A DNA stretch of 55,660 bases from positions 1 to 55,660 of the forward strand of contig NZ_CAKKLX010000032.1 in NCBI RefSeq assembly GCF_918698155.1. The letters are read 5' to 3'. The translations under genes were made by a program, and so were the position numbers. A model generated the notes under the pieces. That model was not told the origin of the DNA and did no database searches. It worked only from the letters and a program-made list of their open reading frames with translations. Source of the stretch: Roseomonas sp. CECT 9278. GTDB taxonomy: Bacteria; Pseudomonadota; Alphaproteobacteria; Acetobacterales; Acetobacteraceae. Below, in pieces: positions 22,238 through 31,285 of the stretch (the stretch's first letter is position 1; the number at the start of each line of letters is the position of its first letter).

Positions 22238-22836
22238 ATGATCCTCCTGATCGACAACTACGACAGCTTCACCTTCAACCTGTTCCACTTCCTGGGCGAC
22301 CTGGGGGCCAGGGTGGAGGTGCGCCGCAACGACGCCATCGACCCGCAGGGCGTGCTCGCGATGAAGCCCGAGGCCGTGGTGCTCTCGCCCGGCCCCTGCA
22401 CGCCGAACGAGGCCGGCATCTGCCTGCCGCTGATCAGCCTGGCGGCCGAGGTGCGGCTGCCGGTGCTGGGCGTCTGCCTGGGCCACCAGGCGATCGGGCA
22501 GGCCTTCGGCGGCAAGGTGGTGCGCGCGCCCGAACCGGTGCATGGCAAGGTCTGGCAGGTGCACCATGATGGGCGGGACGTCTTCGCCGGCATCCCCTCG
22601 CCGTTCGCGGCCACGCGCTACCATTCGCTGATCGTCGAACGCGCCAGCCTGCCCGACTGCCTCGATGTCACAGCCTGGACCGAGGACGGCATGGTCATGG
22701 GCGTGAAGCATCGCGACCTGCCGGTCTCGGGCGTGCAGTTCCATCCGGAGAGCATCGCCTCCGCCCATGGCCACGACCTGCTGCGGAACTTCCTGACGCT
22801 GGCGGGTGCGACCCTGCCCACCCCCGTCGCGGCCTG

Positions 22837-22837
<1 letters not shown>
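22238..22837 (+). CDS. trpG: Anthranilate synthase component II (glutamine amidotransferase)
   Basis: A 199-aa class I amidotransferase that supplies ammonia to TrpE. Landmarks: [31 protein letters not shown], nucleophile Cys in [24 protein letters not shown], and His-Glu in [13 protein letters not shown]. The same fold can serve PabA, but the linkage to trpD and trpC makes TrpG the main assignment; dual use is possible. The trpD ATG overlaps its stop (TGATG). Confidence 0.96.
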
Positions 22838-23858
<1,021 letters not shown>

Positions 23859-23862
<4 letters not shown>

Positions 23863-24698
23863 ACGTGCCCACGCCCGTGACCACGACCGCCGATGCGCTC
23901 TCGGTGCCCGACGTGCTGGTCCGCATCATCGCCGACAAGGAACGCGAGGTGGCCGAGCGCATGGCCGCGACCTCGCAATCCGAGATCGAGCGCGCCGCCG
24001 GCCATGCGCCGCATGTGCGCGACTTCGTCGGTGCGCTGTGCCATCGCATCGGCGAGGGCCGCACCGGGCTGATCGCCGAGATCAAGCGCGCCTCGCCCTC
24101 CGGCGGGCTGATCCGCGACCCGTTCGAACCCGCCGCGCTGGCCGCCGCCTACGAGGCCGGCGGCGCCGCCTGCCTGTCCATCCTGACCGACGGCCCGTAT
24201 TTCCAGGGCGCGCGCGAGCACCTGGAGGCCGGGCGCGCCGCCTGTTCCCTGCCGGTGCTGCGCAAGGACTTCATGATCCATCCCTGGCAGGTCTTCGAGG
24301 CGCGCGCGATGGGTGCGGACGCCATCCTGCTGATCATGGCCGCCCTCACCGACGAACGCGCGAACGAGCTGGAGGACATCGCCCTGTCGCTCGACATGGC
24401 GGTGCTGGCCGAGGTGCATGACCGCGCCGAGCTCGACCGCGCGCTGGGGCTGCGCACGCGCCTCATCGGCATCAACAACCGCAACCTGCGCACCCTGCAG
24501 ACCGACATCGACACCACCGAGGCACTGGCCCCGCTGGTGCCCGCCGACCGCCTGCCGGTCGCCGAGAGCGGCATCCGCACGCCGGCCGATGTGCGCCGCA
24601 TGGCGATGGCCGGCGCGCATTGCATCCTGGTGGGCGAGCACCTGATGCGCCAGCCGGACGTGACCGTGGCAGCGCGCGCGCTGGTCGACGCGCGCTGA
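23859..24698 (+). CDS. trpC: Indole-3-glycerol-phosphate synthase
   Basis: A 279-aa TIM barrel closing the indole ring of CdRP. Motifs include [12 protein letters not shown] (N-terminal helix), [74 protein letters not shown] and [15 protein letters not shown]. No PRAI (TrpF) domain is fused. Its stop overlaps the moaC start (TGATG). Confidence 0.97.
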
Positions 24699-25168
24699 TG
24701 GCGCTGACGCATTTCGATGCCGCCGGCCGCGCGGCGATGGTCGATGTGGCCGGCAAGGACGAGACCGCGCGCAGCGCCACCGCGCGCGGGCGCATCGTGA
24801 TGCAGCCGGCGACGCTCGCGATGATCCGCGAGGGCCGCGCGGGCAAGGGCGATGTGCTGGGGGTGGCGCGCATCGCCGGCATCATGGCGGCGAAGAAGAC
24901 GTCGGACCTGATCCCGCTGTGCCATCCGCTGATGCTCAGCAAGGTTGCGGTGGATTTGGTGCCCGTGGGCGAGGATGCGGTGGCCATCGAGGCGACCGTG
25001 ACGCTGACCGGGCGCACCGGCGTCGAGATGGAGGCGCTGACCGCCGTGACCGTCGCCGCGCTCACCGTGTATGACATGGTGAAGGCAGTCGATCGCGGCA
25101 TGCGGATCGAGGATGTGCGCCTGGTCCACAAGGCCGGCGGCAAGTCGGGCGAATTCCGTGGCGAGTGA
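24698..25168 (+). CDS. moaC: Cyclic pyranopterin monophosphate synthase
   Basis: A 156-aa protein for the second step of molybdenum cofactor synthesis (3',8-cH2GTP to cPMP). Conserved sequence: [40 protein letters not shown] and [20 protein letters not shown]. It is coupled to trpC upstream and overlaps moeA by 11 bp downstream. trpC-moaC-moeA is a known alphaproteobacterial order although the pathways are unrelated. Confidence 0.96.
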   Translation: MALTHFDAAGRAAMVDVAGKDETARSATARGRIVMQPATLAMIREGRAGKGDVLGVARIAGIMAAKKTSDLIPLCHPLMLSKVAVDLVPVGEDAVAIEATVTLTGRTGVEMEALTAVTVAALTVYDMVKAVDRGMRIEDVRLVHKAGGKSGEFRGE

Positions 25169-26375
25169 CCTGCTCGCGGTCGAGGACGCCCGCGCGCGCA
25201 TCCTGGCCGCGCTGAGCCCGACCGCCGCCGAGACCGTGGCGCTGTCCGACGCGGCCGGGCGCGTGCTGGCGCGTGGCGTGTCGGCGCGGCTGACGCAGCC
25301 GCCGGCGGATGTCTCGGCGATGGATGGCTACGCCGTGCGCGCGGCGGATGCGACGGAAGGCGCGACGCTGCGGATGACCGGCGCCGCGCCGGCCGGGCGC
25401 CCCTTCGCCGGCCGCGTCGGTGCGAATGAGGCGGTGCGGATCTTCACTGGCGGCGTCGTGCCCGACGGCGCCGACGCGATCCTGCTGCAGGAGGACGCCA
25501 CCGCCGCGGATGGCAGCGTGCGGGTGAACGAGGCCGTGACCGCCGGCCGCCATATCCGCCGCCGCGGCCTGGATTTCGCGGAAGGCGCGGAGGTGCTGCC
25601 CGCCGGGCGCAAGCTGACCGCGCGCGACATCGGCCTGGCCGCCGCGTCGAACAATCCGTGGCTGGCGGTGCATCGCCGCCCGCGCGTGGGCATCCTGGCC
25701 ACCGGCGACGAAATCGCGCTGCCGGGCGACCCGATCCCGCCGGGCGGCATCGTCTCCTCCAACGCCCATGCCCTGGCCGCGCTGGTGCGCGCTGCCGGCG
25801 GCGACCCGGTGGTGCTGCCCATCGCCCCCGACGACACCGCCGCCATCGCCGAGGTCGCCGCCACCGCCCATGCCTTCGACCTGCTGGTGACCACCGGCGG
25901 CGCCAGCGTGGGCGAACACGACCTGGTCCAGGCCGCGCTCGGCGGCGAAGGCTTCGAACTCGGCTTCTGGAAGATCGCGATGCGGCCGGGCAAGCCGCTG
26001 ATCTGGGGGCGGCTGGGGCGCACGCCGGTGCTGGGGCTGCCCGGCAATCCGGTGAGTGCCATCGTCTGCGGCGTGATGTTCCTGATCCCGGCGATCGGCC
26101 GGATGTCGGGCCTGCCGGGGGCGCCGCCGCCGACCCGGCGCGTGCTGGCCGGCGTGGCGCTGAAGGCGAATGACCGGCGCGCGGACCATCTGCGCGCGAC
26201 GCTGGCCGTCGACGACCAGGGCCGCCTGGTCGCGACCCCCGCGGCGATGCAGGATTCGTCGATGCTGGCGACGCTGGCGCGCGCCGAGGCGCTGGTGCTG
26301 CGCGCGCCCCACGCGCCCGCCCTGCCGGCGGGGGCGGAGGTCGAGGCGATCATCCTGGCGGAGCTGGGCGTCTAA
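25158..26375 (+). CDS. moeA: Molybdopterin molybdenumtransferase
   Basis: A 405-aa protein inserting molybdenum into adenylylated molybdopterin. Start GTG 25158 ([20 protein letters not shown]) overlaps the moaC stop by 11 bp, the conserved beginning of the family. Motifs: [77 protein letters not shown] and [17 protein letters not shown]. All four MoeA domains are visible. It is the last gene before the disturbed, repeat-containing region. Confidence 0.96.
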   Translation: MASDLLAVEDARARILAALSPTAAETVALSDAAGRVLARGVSARLTQPPADVSAMDGYAVRAADATEGATLRMTGAAPAGRPFAGRVGANEAVRIFTGGVVPDGADAILLQEDATAADGSVRVNEAVTAGRHIRRRGLDFAEGAEVLPAGRKLTARDIGLAAASNNPWLAVHRRPRVGILATGDEIALPGDPIPPGGIVSSNAHALAALVRAAGGDPVVLPIAPDDTAAIAEVAATAHAFDLLVTTGGASVGEHDLVQAALGGEGFELGFWKIAMRPGKPLIWGRLGRTPVLGLPGNPVSAIVCGVMFLIPAIGRMSGLPGAPPPTRRVLAGVALKANDRRADHLRATLAVDDQGRLVATPAAMQDSSMLATLARAEALVLRAPHAPALPAGAEVEAIILAELGV

Positions 26376-26490
26376 AGCGTCATCCGTGCAAACGGAGTTG
26401 CTTGGACGGGTAGGATGCTCGCAAAAACAATGCCGTGGCGCCGTTTCCGCGCGCCTTGGCTCGCTGCACCGCCTCCAGGCCATTGTCTCC

Positions 26491-26700
26491 ACGAACATCC
26501 CTGCCCGATCGGATGATGCCATCCGGCTGGGGTCTTCCCTGGCGCCGTGTGGGTGCGACCTGGAGCGTCGATGCCCTGCGACGCTTGCCGTCACGAACGT
26601 CCTTCCCCGCCCGGATGATCGCGTCCGGTCGGGCGCTGTTCCCGACCTTCGTTCTGACGAACATCCCTGCCCGACCTGGCCAATCCATCCGGTCGGGGCG
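26491..26700. repeat. Three imperfect REP-like elements in a 395-bp gene-free stretch
   Basis: Between the moeA stop (26375) and the glycosyltransferase fragment (26771) there is no convincing gene. Three related ~42-bp units start at 26491, 26593 and 26657, each beginning ACGAAC(A/G)TCC(C/T)T(G/C)CCC and ending in a matching GG(C/T)(C/T)GGG-type arm. Unit 2 has CCCG-C-CCGGA paired with TCCGG-T-CGGG; unit 3 has CCCGACC with GGTCGGG. The opposite strand gives a 108-aa open frame whose 'protein' merely repeats the units. They look like extragenic palindromic elements. Confidence 0.6.
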
Positions 26701-26770
26701 CGCCATCGGATCGCCGCGGCGCGTCCGGGCCGTGGCCTGCGCGCGCCCTGCCCCATGCGGACCCTCGCGC

Positions 26771-27146
26771 TCACGCGCGCGCCGCGCCGGCCTCCCGTGC
26801 CGCCACCACCCGGTGGTAGTCGCCCAGCCCCGGCCGCGTGCCGACCGCCCGGTTCATCGCCCGCCATCGCCGCAGCACCCGCGCCGCCGCGCCGGCCTGC
26901 GCGCCGAAGCCGAAGCCATCCGCCGTGATCGCGCCGAGCGCGCGCGCATATTCCGCATCGAAGCGCCGCCAGGGCACGTCGGTCGCCTGGCCGGCGCGCA
27001 GCTGGTAGCGATAGGCCAGCGCCTGCGCGACCGCGGCCTCGCCCCCCGCCGCGGCCAGCGCGCGCAGGTCGAAGACGACGTCGTCGATCAGGCGGAAATC
27101 CTCGAAGGGGCGCACCAGGTCGCGCCGCGCGAGCACATGCACCCAC
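26771..27146 (-). pseudogene. 3' part of an interrupted family-2 glycosyltransferase
   Basis: About 125 codons reading MWVHVLARRDLVRPFEDFRL, IDDVVFDLRALAAAGGEA ... RRWRAMNRAVGTRPGLGDYH and ending at TGA 26771. The FEDFRLIDDVVF type of segment is the end of a GT2 fold. It has no plausible start of its own: the only ATG lies exactly at the terminal repeat of the IS element. Its missing front half is at 29862-30310 on the same strand. Together the two parts would give roughly a 270-aa glycosyltransferase, as discussed in the findings. As arranged, this piece is probably not translated into a functional enzyme. Confidence 0.75.
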
Positions 27147-28807
27147 ATTCTCCAAGTAAGTCGCTGATTTCGCTGTCGTAATCGTGATATTTCGCATATA
27201 AATCATGGCGTTGACGGCTGCGAGGGGCGCGTTTCATGGATCACCTGGAGGGTGCGGGCTTGGCGCGGGGAGATCGGGTTGATTTCGACCGCCGTGTGCG
27301 TCTGGAGTTCCGTGGTGCGCAGATCAGTTCAGACGGTGGCCTGCTGGTGATGCGCGAGCTTGATGACGTGCTCGGCCTGTCCAATCTGGCGTCGGAGGCG
27401 CTGCGAGACAGCCGCACCGGGAAGAACACGCTCCATCGGCTTGACGGATTGTTCCGGCAATCGGTGTTCGGACGACTGGCCGGATACGAGGATGTGAACG
27501 ATGCCGACCGCTTGGCCCTCGATCCCGTGATGCGTCAGGTCGTTGGCGGCAGGGCCGTCGAGGCGCAAGCTGCTTCGGCATCGCAGATGGGACGGTTCGA
27601 GACCGAGACGCTGGCTCTGGCCGCGAACCGGGCGGCGCTGGCCGATCTGAACGGCCAATGGATCGACCGGTTTCATGACCGCAACGGGTTGAAATACATC
27701 GTGCTGGACATGGACAGCTCGGTCAGCCCCACCCACGGCGATCAGGAAGGTACTGCCTGGAACGGGCATTTCGACTGCACCTGCTATCACCCCATCTTCT
27801 TGTTCAACCAGTTTGGCATGCTGGAGCGCTGCGCCCTGCGTAACGGCAATGTCCACAGCGCCGATGGCTGGCGGGATGTCCTTGATCCCGTCATTGCCCG
27901 ATATGCTGGCCGCGACCTTGGTGGACGCTTCTTCCGGGCCGACGCTGCCTACGCGATCCCCGCGATCTATATGCGGCTGGAAGAAGCCAGGTTCTTCTAC
28001 GCCATCCGTCTGCCCGCCAACGCCGTCTTGCGCGAGAAGATCGCGCATCGGCTGACACGGCCCGTGGGACGGCCTTCGCTGACCAAGGTCAAACGGTTCT
28101 TCGAGGACTTCGAGTATCAGGCGGCGTCCTGGGACAAGCCGCGCCGCGTCATCGCCAAGATCGAATGGCATCCGGGCGAGCTGTTCCCCAAAGTCGGCTT
28201 CATCGTCACCAACCTGCCGATGGAGCCAGACTGGGTGGTGAGGTTCTACAACCAGCGCGGCACCGCAGAGCAGCACATCAAGGAAGGCAAATATGCCTTT
28301 CGCTGGACGCGGCTGTCATGCCGGAAGTTCCGGCACAACGAGGTGCGGCTGCAACTGCACGCGCTGGCCTACAACCTGGCAACCTTCCTGCGCTGCATCG
28401 AACTGCCCGAGGCCATGGCGGACTGGTCGTTGACCAGCCTGCAACTCAAGCTGATCAAGATCGGCGCCCGCGTCGTCCGCCACGCCCGCGCCATTACCTT
28501 CCAGTTGGCCGAGGTCGCCGTCACCGGCCCGATGGTGCGGGCCGTCCTTGCCGCCATCCGCCGTCTTCGAACGCCTCCGTCATGCGCATGACCACGATCC
28601 ATGCCCAAGCTGAACGAAAGCGGCAGGACAGGTCCGTCTGCCGCGCGGAAAAGCGGCTCTGCCGGGCCAGAATGCTGCGGGTTCGAGGCTTGATCCACCC
28701 GACTTCGGCCGTTTGCGCGACGACAGACACCGCTCGGGGCGAAAAACGCTTGCCCAGCGAGCAAAATCAGGCGATCTTGAAGTCAAGCGGCGGGCCACTT
28801 GGGGAAT
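27147..28807 (+). mobile_element. IS1380-family insertion sequence
   Basis: About 1661 bp, normal for IS1380 elements. The outer ends are imperfect inverted repeats: ATTCTCCAAGT at 27147-27157 and ACTTGGGGAAT at 28797-28807 (10 of 11 pair). It contains one transposase gene and a ~205-bp non-coding right part. No direct target duplication is visible: the left flank (CACCCAC) and right flank (GTCGGGT) do not match, which agrees with a rearrangement after or during insertion. Exact ends are my estimate. Confidence 0.82.
27236..28591 (+). CDS. IS1380-family transposase
   Basis: A 451-aa DDE transposase, apparently intact. Conserved features are QISSDGGLLVMRELDDVLGL, the first acidic residue in YIVLDMDSSVSPTHGDQEG, the second in GRFFRADAAYAIPAIYMRLE, and the Glu of the YNQRGTAEQHIKEGKYAFRW segment. 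YHPIFLFNQFGMLERCALRN is also typical for the group. Codon use is a little less GC-biased than in the host genes, which fits acquisition. Start ATG 27236 is the first in the frame. The element could still be active. Confidence 0.93.
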   Translation: MDHLEGAGLARGDRVDFDRRVRLEFRGAQISSDGGLLVMRELDDVLGLSNLASEALRDSRTGKNTLHRLDGLFRQSVFGRLAGYEDVNDADRLALDPVMRQVVGGRAVEAQAASASQMGRFETETLALAANRAALADLNGQWIDRFHDRNGLKYIVLDMDSSVSPTHGDQEGTAWNGHFDCTCYHPIFLFNQFGMLERCALRNGNVHSADGWRDVLDPVIARYAGRDLGGRFFRADAAYAIPAIYMRLEEARFFYAIRLPANAVLREKIAHRLTRPVGRPSLTKVKRFFEDFEYQAASWDKPRRVIAKIEWHPGELFPKVGFIVTNLPMEPDWVVRFYNQRGTAEQHIKEGKYAFRWTRLSCRKFRHNEVRLQLHALAYNLATFLRCIELPEAMADWSLTSLQLKLIKIGARVVRHARAITFQLAEVAVTGPMVRAVLAAIRRLRTPPSCA

Positions 28808-28836
28808 GTCGGGTGATTAGCAAGATCGGGACCGCC

Positions 28837-29394
28837 ATGGCGTCGACCTATGCCTTCAGCGCCGGAGCGCACGGAGACTGGCGTATCTCCTCGATCGCGG
28901 CCTATCGCGGCGCCGGCCTCGCACCGGCCGAGGCCCTGACCATCCACCCCTGGGAGCCCGGCCCGATCGATGACCCTACAAGTTGGCGCCTGCTCGGCAC
29001 GGTCAGCAACCTCCGCTATGCGACGCGAGACGAGGTGGCCGGCCTGAGGGCGCGCCAGGAGGGCCTCGACCGCCGACAGGCGACCCATGCAGCCCTGATC
29101 CCAATCAAAAAGTCGGCGGCCTGGTGGGACCTCGCGCAGGATGACAGACGCGCGATCTTCGAAGAGACCTCGCAGCACACGGCGATCGGCATGGAGTACC
29201 TTCCGGCGATCGCGCGCCGGCTGCACCACAGCCGCGACCTCGGCGAGCCGTTCGATTTCCTGACCTGGTTCGAGTTCGCACCGGCCGATGAGCCGGCGTT
29301 CGACAGGCTTTTGGCGCGGCTGCGAGCGACGCGGGAATGGGATTTCGTTGAGCGCGAGGTCGATGTCCGGCTTGTCCGGACCGAGCCTGTCTAA
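28837..29394 (+). CDS. Chlorite dismutase-like (heme peroxidase-fold) protein
   Basis: A 185-aa protein, MASTYAFSAGAHGDWRISSI. The C-terminal half matches the chlorite dismutase/HemQ-like superfamily: LIPIKKSAAWWDLAQDDRRA, IFEETSQHTAIGMEYLPAIA, RRLHHSRDLGEPFDFLTWFE. His in SQHTAIG is a candidate proximal heme ligand. These proteins are pentameric or hexameric; members include true chlorite dismutases, HemQ and others of unknown role. With ~185 residues it is at the short end, like the small alphaproteobacterial group. ATG 28837 lies only 29 bp from the IS end, so its own promoter may be lost and it could depend on IS read-through. It is convergent with the SDR remnant (8-bp gap). Confidence 0.78.
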   Translation: MASTYAFSAGAHGDWRISSIAAYRGAGLAPAEALTIHPWEPGPIDDPTSWRLLGTVSNLRYATRDEVAGLRARQEGLDRRQATHAALIPIKKSAAWWDLAQDDRRAIFEETSQHTAIGMEYLPAIARRLHHSRDLGEPFDFLTWFEFAPADEPAFDRLLARLRATREWDFVEREVDVRLVRTEPV

Positions 29395-29402
29395 GCGAAG
29401 CC

Positions 29403-29866
29403 TCAGACCCGCCCCGACACCGGAATGAACGCACCGGTGACGCCGCTGGCATCCTCGGCGAGCAGGAAGGCGATGGCGTCGGCGATCTCACGCGGCCGCA
29501 CCCAGGCGGTGTGGTCGGCGTCGGGCATGGCCGCCCGGTTCTGCGGGGTGTCGATGATGCTGGGCAGGATCGCGTTGACGCGTATGCGGTCGGCCTTGAG
29601 CTCGTCGGCGAAGCTCTCGACAAGCCGATGGACGGCGCTCTTGGCACCGGCATAGGCGCCAAGCCCCGACGGCGCCTTCACGGCCGCACCGGCGCCGATG
29701 GCCAGCAGGCTGCCGCGACCGGCTGCGCACATGGGCGGCAGCGCGGCCCGGAAGATGTTGAGCGTGGTCAGGACGTTCAACCGGTACATCTGCTCCCAGA
29801 GATCGGGGCCTCCCTCGGCGGCGGCGGCCGAGGCGAAGCCGCCCACGGTATGGGCGATGCCGTATG
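29403..29866 (-). pseudogene. 5'-truncated short-chain dehydrogenase/reductase
   Basis: About 150 codons of an SDR: HTVGGFASAAAAEGG, LWEQMYRLNVLTTLNIFRAA, AGRGSLLAIGAGAAVKAPSG, the active-site YxxxK in GAYAGAKSAVHRLVESFAD, VNAILPSIIDTPQNRAAMPD and SGVTGAFIPVSGRV at the end. The N-terminal Rossmann half with the TGxxxGxG cofactor motif is absent: upstream of about 29866 the sequence switches to glycosyltransferase coding DNA in another frame. A GTG at 29846 could start a peptide but it would lack NAD(P) binding. So it is a remnant carried in with the chlorite-dismutase-like gene. Confidence 0.78.
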
Positions 29867-30310
29867 CAGGGAGGCGAAGGCCTCGCGCCAGGCGGCGAAG
29901 CCGAAGGCCTGGCTGCCCTGGGCCGGGATGCGCCGGACCACCTGGCCGCCCGGGTCGCGCACGATGCTCGGCACCACCACCGCGCCGCGCGGGCGCGCCT
30001 GCGCCAGGGCCTGCGCGATCGCATCGGGGGGGCCCTCCAGCGCGTCGTCGCCGTCCAGCATCAGCACATGGGCCCCGGTCGCGATCGCCAGGGCGCGGTT
30101 GCGCGCGGCATGGGCGCCGGTCGCGACCGGCCCCACCGCGGTGAAGCGCAGCCGCGGGTCGGGCGGCAGCAGCGGCGCATAGTCGGTGCCGTCGTCGGAG
30201 GCGATGATCACCTCGACCGCCGCGCCGGCGGCGCGCGCCAGGACCGAGGCGACGGCCTGCGGCACCTGCTCCGGCAGGCGATGGGCGGCGATCAGGAAGG
30301 ACAGGTCCAT
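29862..30310 (-). pseudogene. 5' part of an interrupted family-2 glycosyltransferase
   Basis: About 150 codons from ATG 30310 (a second ATG at 30319 is possible): [76 protein letters not shown]. This is the GT-A nucleotide-sugar domain with the DDG-type and DGDD (DxD-like) motifs. After WREAFASLH (~29864) the frame runs into SDR sequence and meaningless residues. The remaining part of the gene is at 26771-27146. It is divergent from lexA. A truncated protein may be made but the acceptor domain is lost. Confidence 0.78.
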
Positions 30311-30373
30311 GGGGCGCATCCTGGCAGGACGGCGGGATTCATCCACAGGCGAATCCCATTGACTGTGACTCCG

Positions 30374-30388
30374 GAACCTTTCTAGAAC
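30374..30388 (-). promoter_or_regulatory. LexA operator (SOS box), GAAC-N7-GAAC
   Basis: GAAC CTTTCTA GAAC matches the alphaproteobacterial SOS box (GTTC-N7-GTTC read on the other strand) exactly. It lies 66 bp before the lexA start and 64 bp from the start of the divergent glycosyltransferase fragment. It is the expected site for LexA autorepression. Confidence 0.85.
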
Positions 30389-30396
30389 AGCGCCAG

Positions 30397-30411
30397 GTTG
30401 CCGCTTTGTTC
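30397..30411 (+). promoter_or_regulatory. Second, degenerate LexA-type half-site pair (GTTG-N7-GTTC)
   Basis: GTTG CCGCTTT GTTC has the right spacing and one mismatch to GTTC-N7-GTTC, in the opposite orientation to the site at 30374-30388 and 8 bp further on. It may be a weaker secondary operator; a chance match is possible. Confidence 0.45.
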
Positions 30412-30453
30412 CGCACGAGTCGCGGCCGGCACCACGGAGAGAGAGGCCGCCGG

Positions 30454-31173
30454 ATGCTCACGCGCAAGCAGCACGAATTGCTGATGTTCATCGACCGCCA
30501 CCTGCGCGACACCGGCTTCTCGCCATCCTTCGAGGAAATGAAGGGCGCGCTCAACCTCAAGTCGAAATCCGGCATCCACCGCCTGATCACGGCGCTGGAG
30601 GAACGCGGCTTCCTGCGCCGCCGCGCCCATCGCGCCCGCGCGCTCGAGGTCATCCGCCTGCCCGAGAACATGGCGCCGCGTCCCAGCCGAACGCCCAAGG
30701 TGCAGGACGCGCCGCTCGGCCCCAATGTCATCCGCGGCCCCTTCGCCGCCAGCCCGCCCCGCCCCGCCCCGGAACCCGCCAACGACGTGGCCGCGGTCAG
30801 CCTGCCGCTGTTCGGGCGGATCGCCGCCGGCGTGCCGATCGAAGCCCTGCGCGACCACGGCGCCTCGGTGGATGTGCCCGCGGCGCTGATCGGCTCTGGC
30901 GACCACTACGCGCTGGAGGTCGCCGGTGATTCCATGATCGACGCCGGCATCCTCGATGGCGACACCGTGCTGATCCAGCGCGCCGAGACGGCCGAGAACG
31001 GCACCATCGTGGTGGCGCTGGTCGACGAGAACGAGGTCACGCTGAAGCGGCTGCGCCGGCGCGGCAATTCGATCGCGCTGGAACCGGCCAACCCGCGGCA
31101 CGAGACCCGCATCTTCGGGCCCGACCGGGTGCGCGTTCAGGGCCGGCTGGTGGGGCTGCTGCGGCGGTATTGA
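30454..31173 (+). CDS. lexA: LexA repressor
   Basis: A 239-aa SOS repressor. The N-terminal winged helix-turn-helix is [20 protein letters not shown] ... [21 protein letters not shown] Pro-rich linker carries a long insertion (about 70-110). The S24 peptidase domain has the cleavage-region sequence [12 protein letters not shown], the catalytic Ser in [15 protein letters not shown] and the catalytic Lys in [16 protein letters not shown]. The usual Ala-Gly cleavage bond is present (IAAG). GAGAGAGG precedes ATG 30454. Autoregulation is expected through the SOS boxes upstream. Confidence 0.97.
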   Translation: MLTRKQHELLMFIDRHLRDTGFSPSFEEMKGALNLKSKSGIHRLITALEERGFLRRRAHRARALEVIRLPENMAPRPSRTPKVQDAPLGPNVIRGPFAASPPRPAPEPANDVAAVSLPLFGRIAAGVPIEALRDHGASVDVPAALIGSGDHYALEVAGDSMIDAGILDGDTVLIQRAETAENGTIVVALVDENEVTLKRLRRRGNSIALEPANPRHETRIFGPDRVRVQGRLVGLLRRY

Positions 31174-31285
31174 CCCGCCACCGCACTACCGCAGGTCGCA
31201 TTACTTTTTGGCCATGCACCGCTGACATCGTGGCGCCCGACGGGCGCGCGGCCGATGCTGGTTGCGACGTCGGAAGGGCTTCGCC

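Noticed and set aside
26380..26706. 108-aa minus-strand protein-coding gene
   Set aside because: Its sequence repeats (PDAIIRAGKDVR, PDGIIRSGRDVR) exactly with the DNA repeats, and no ribosome-binding site is seen.
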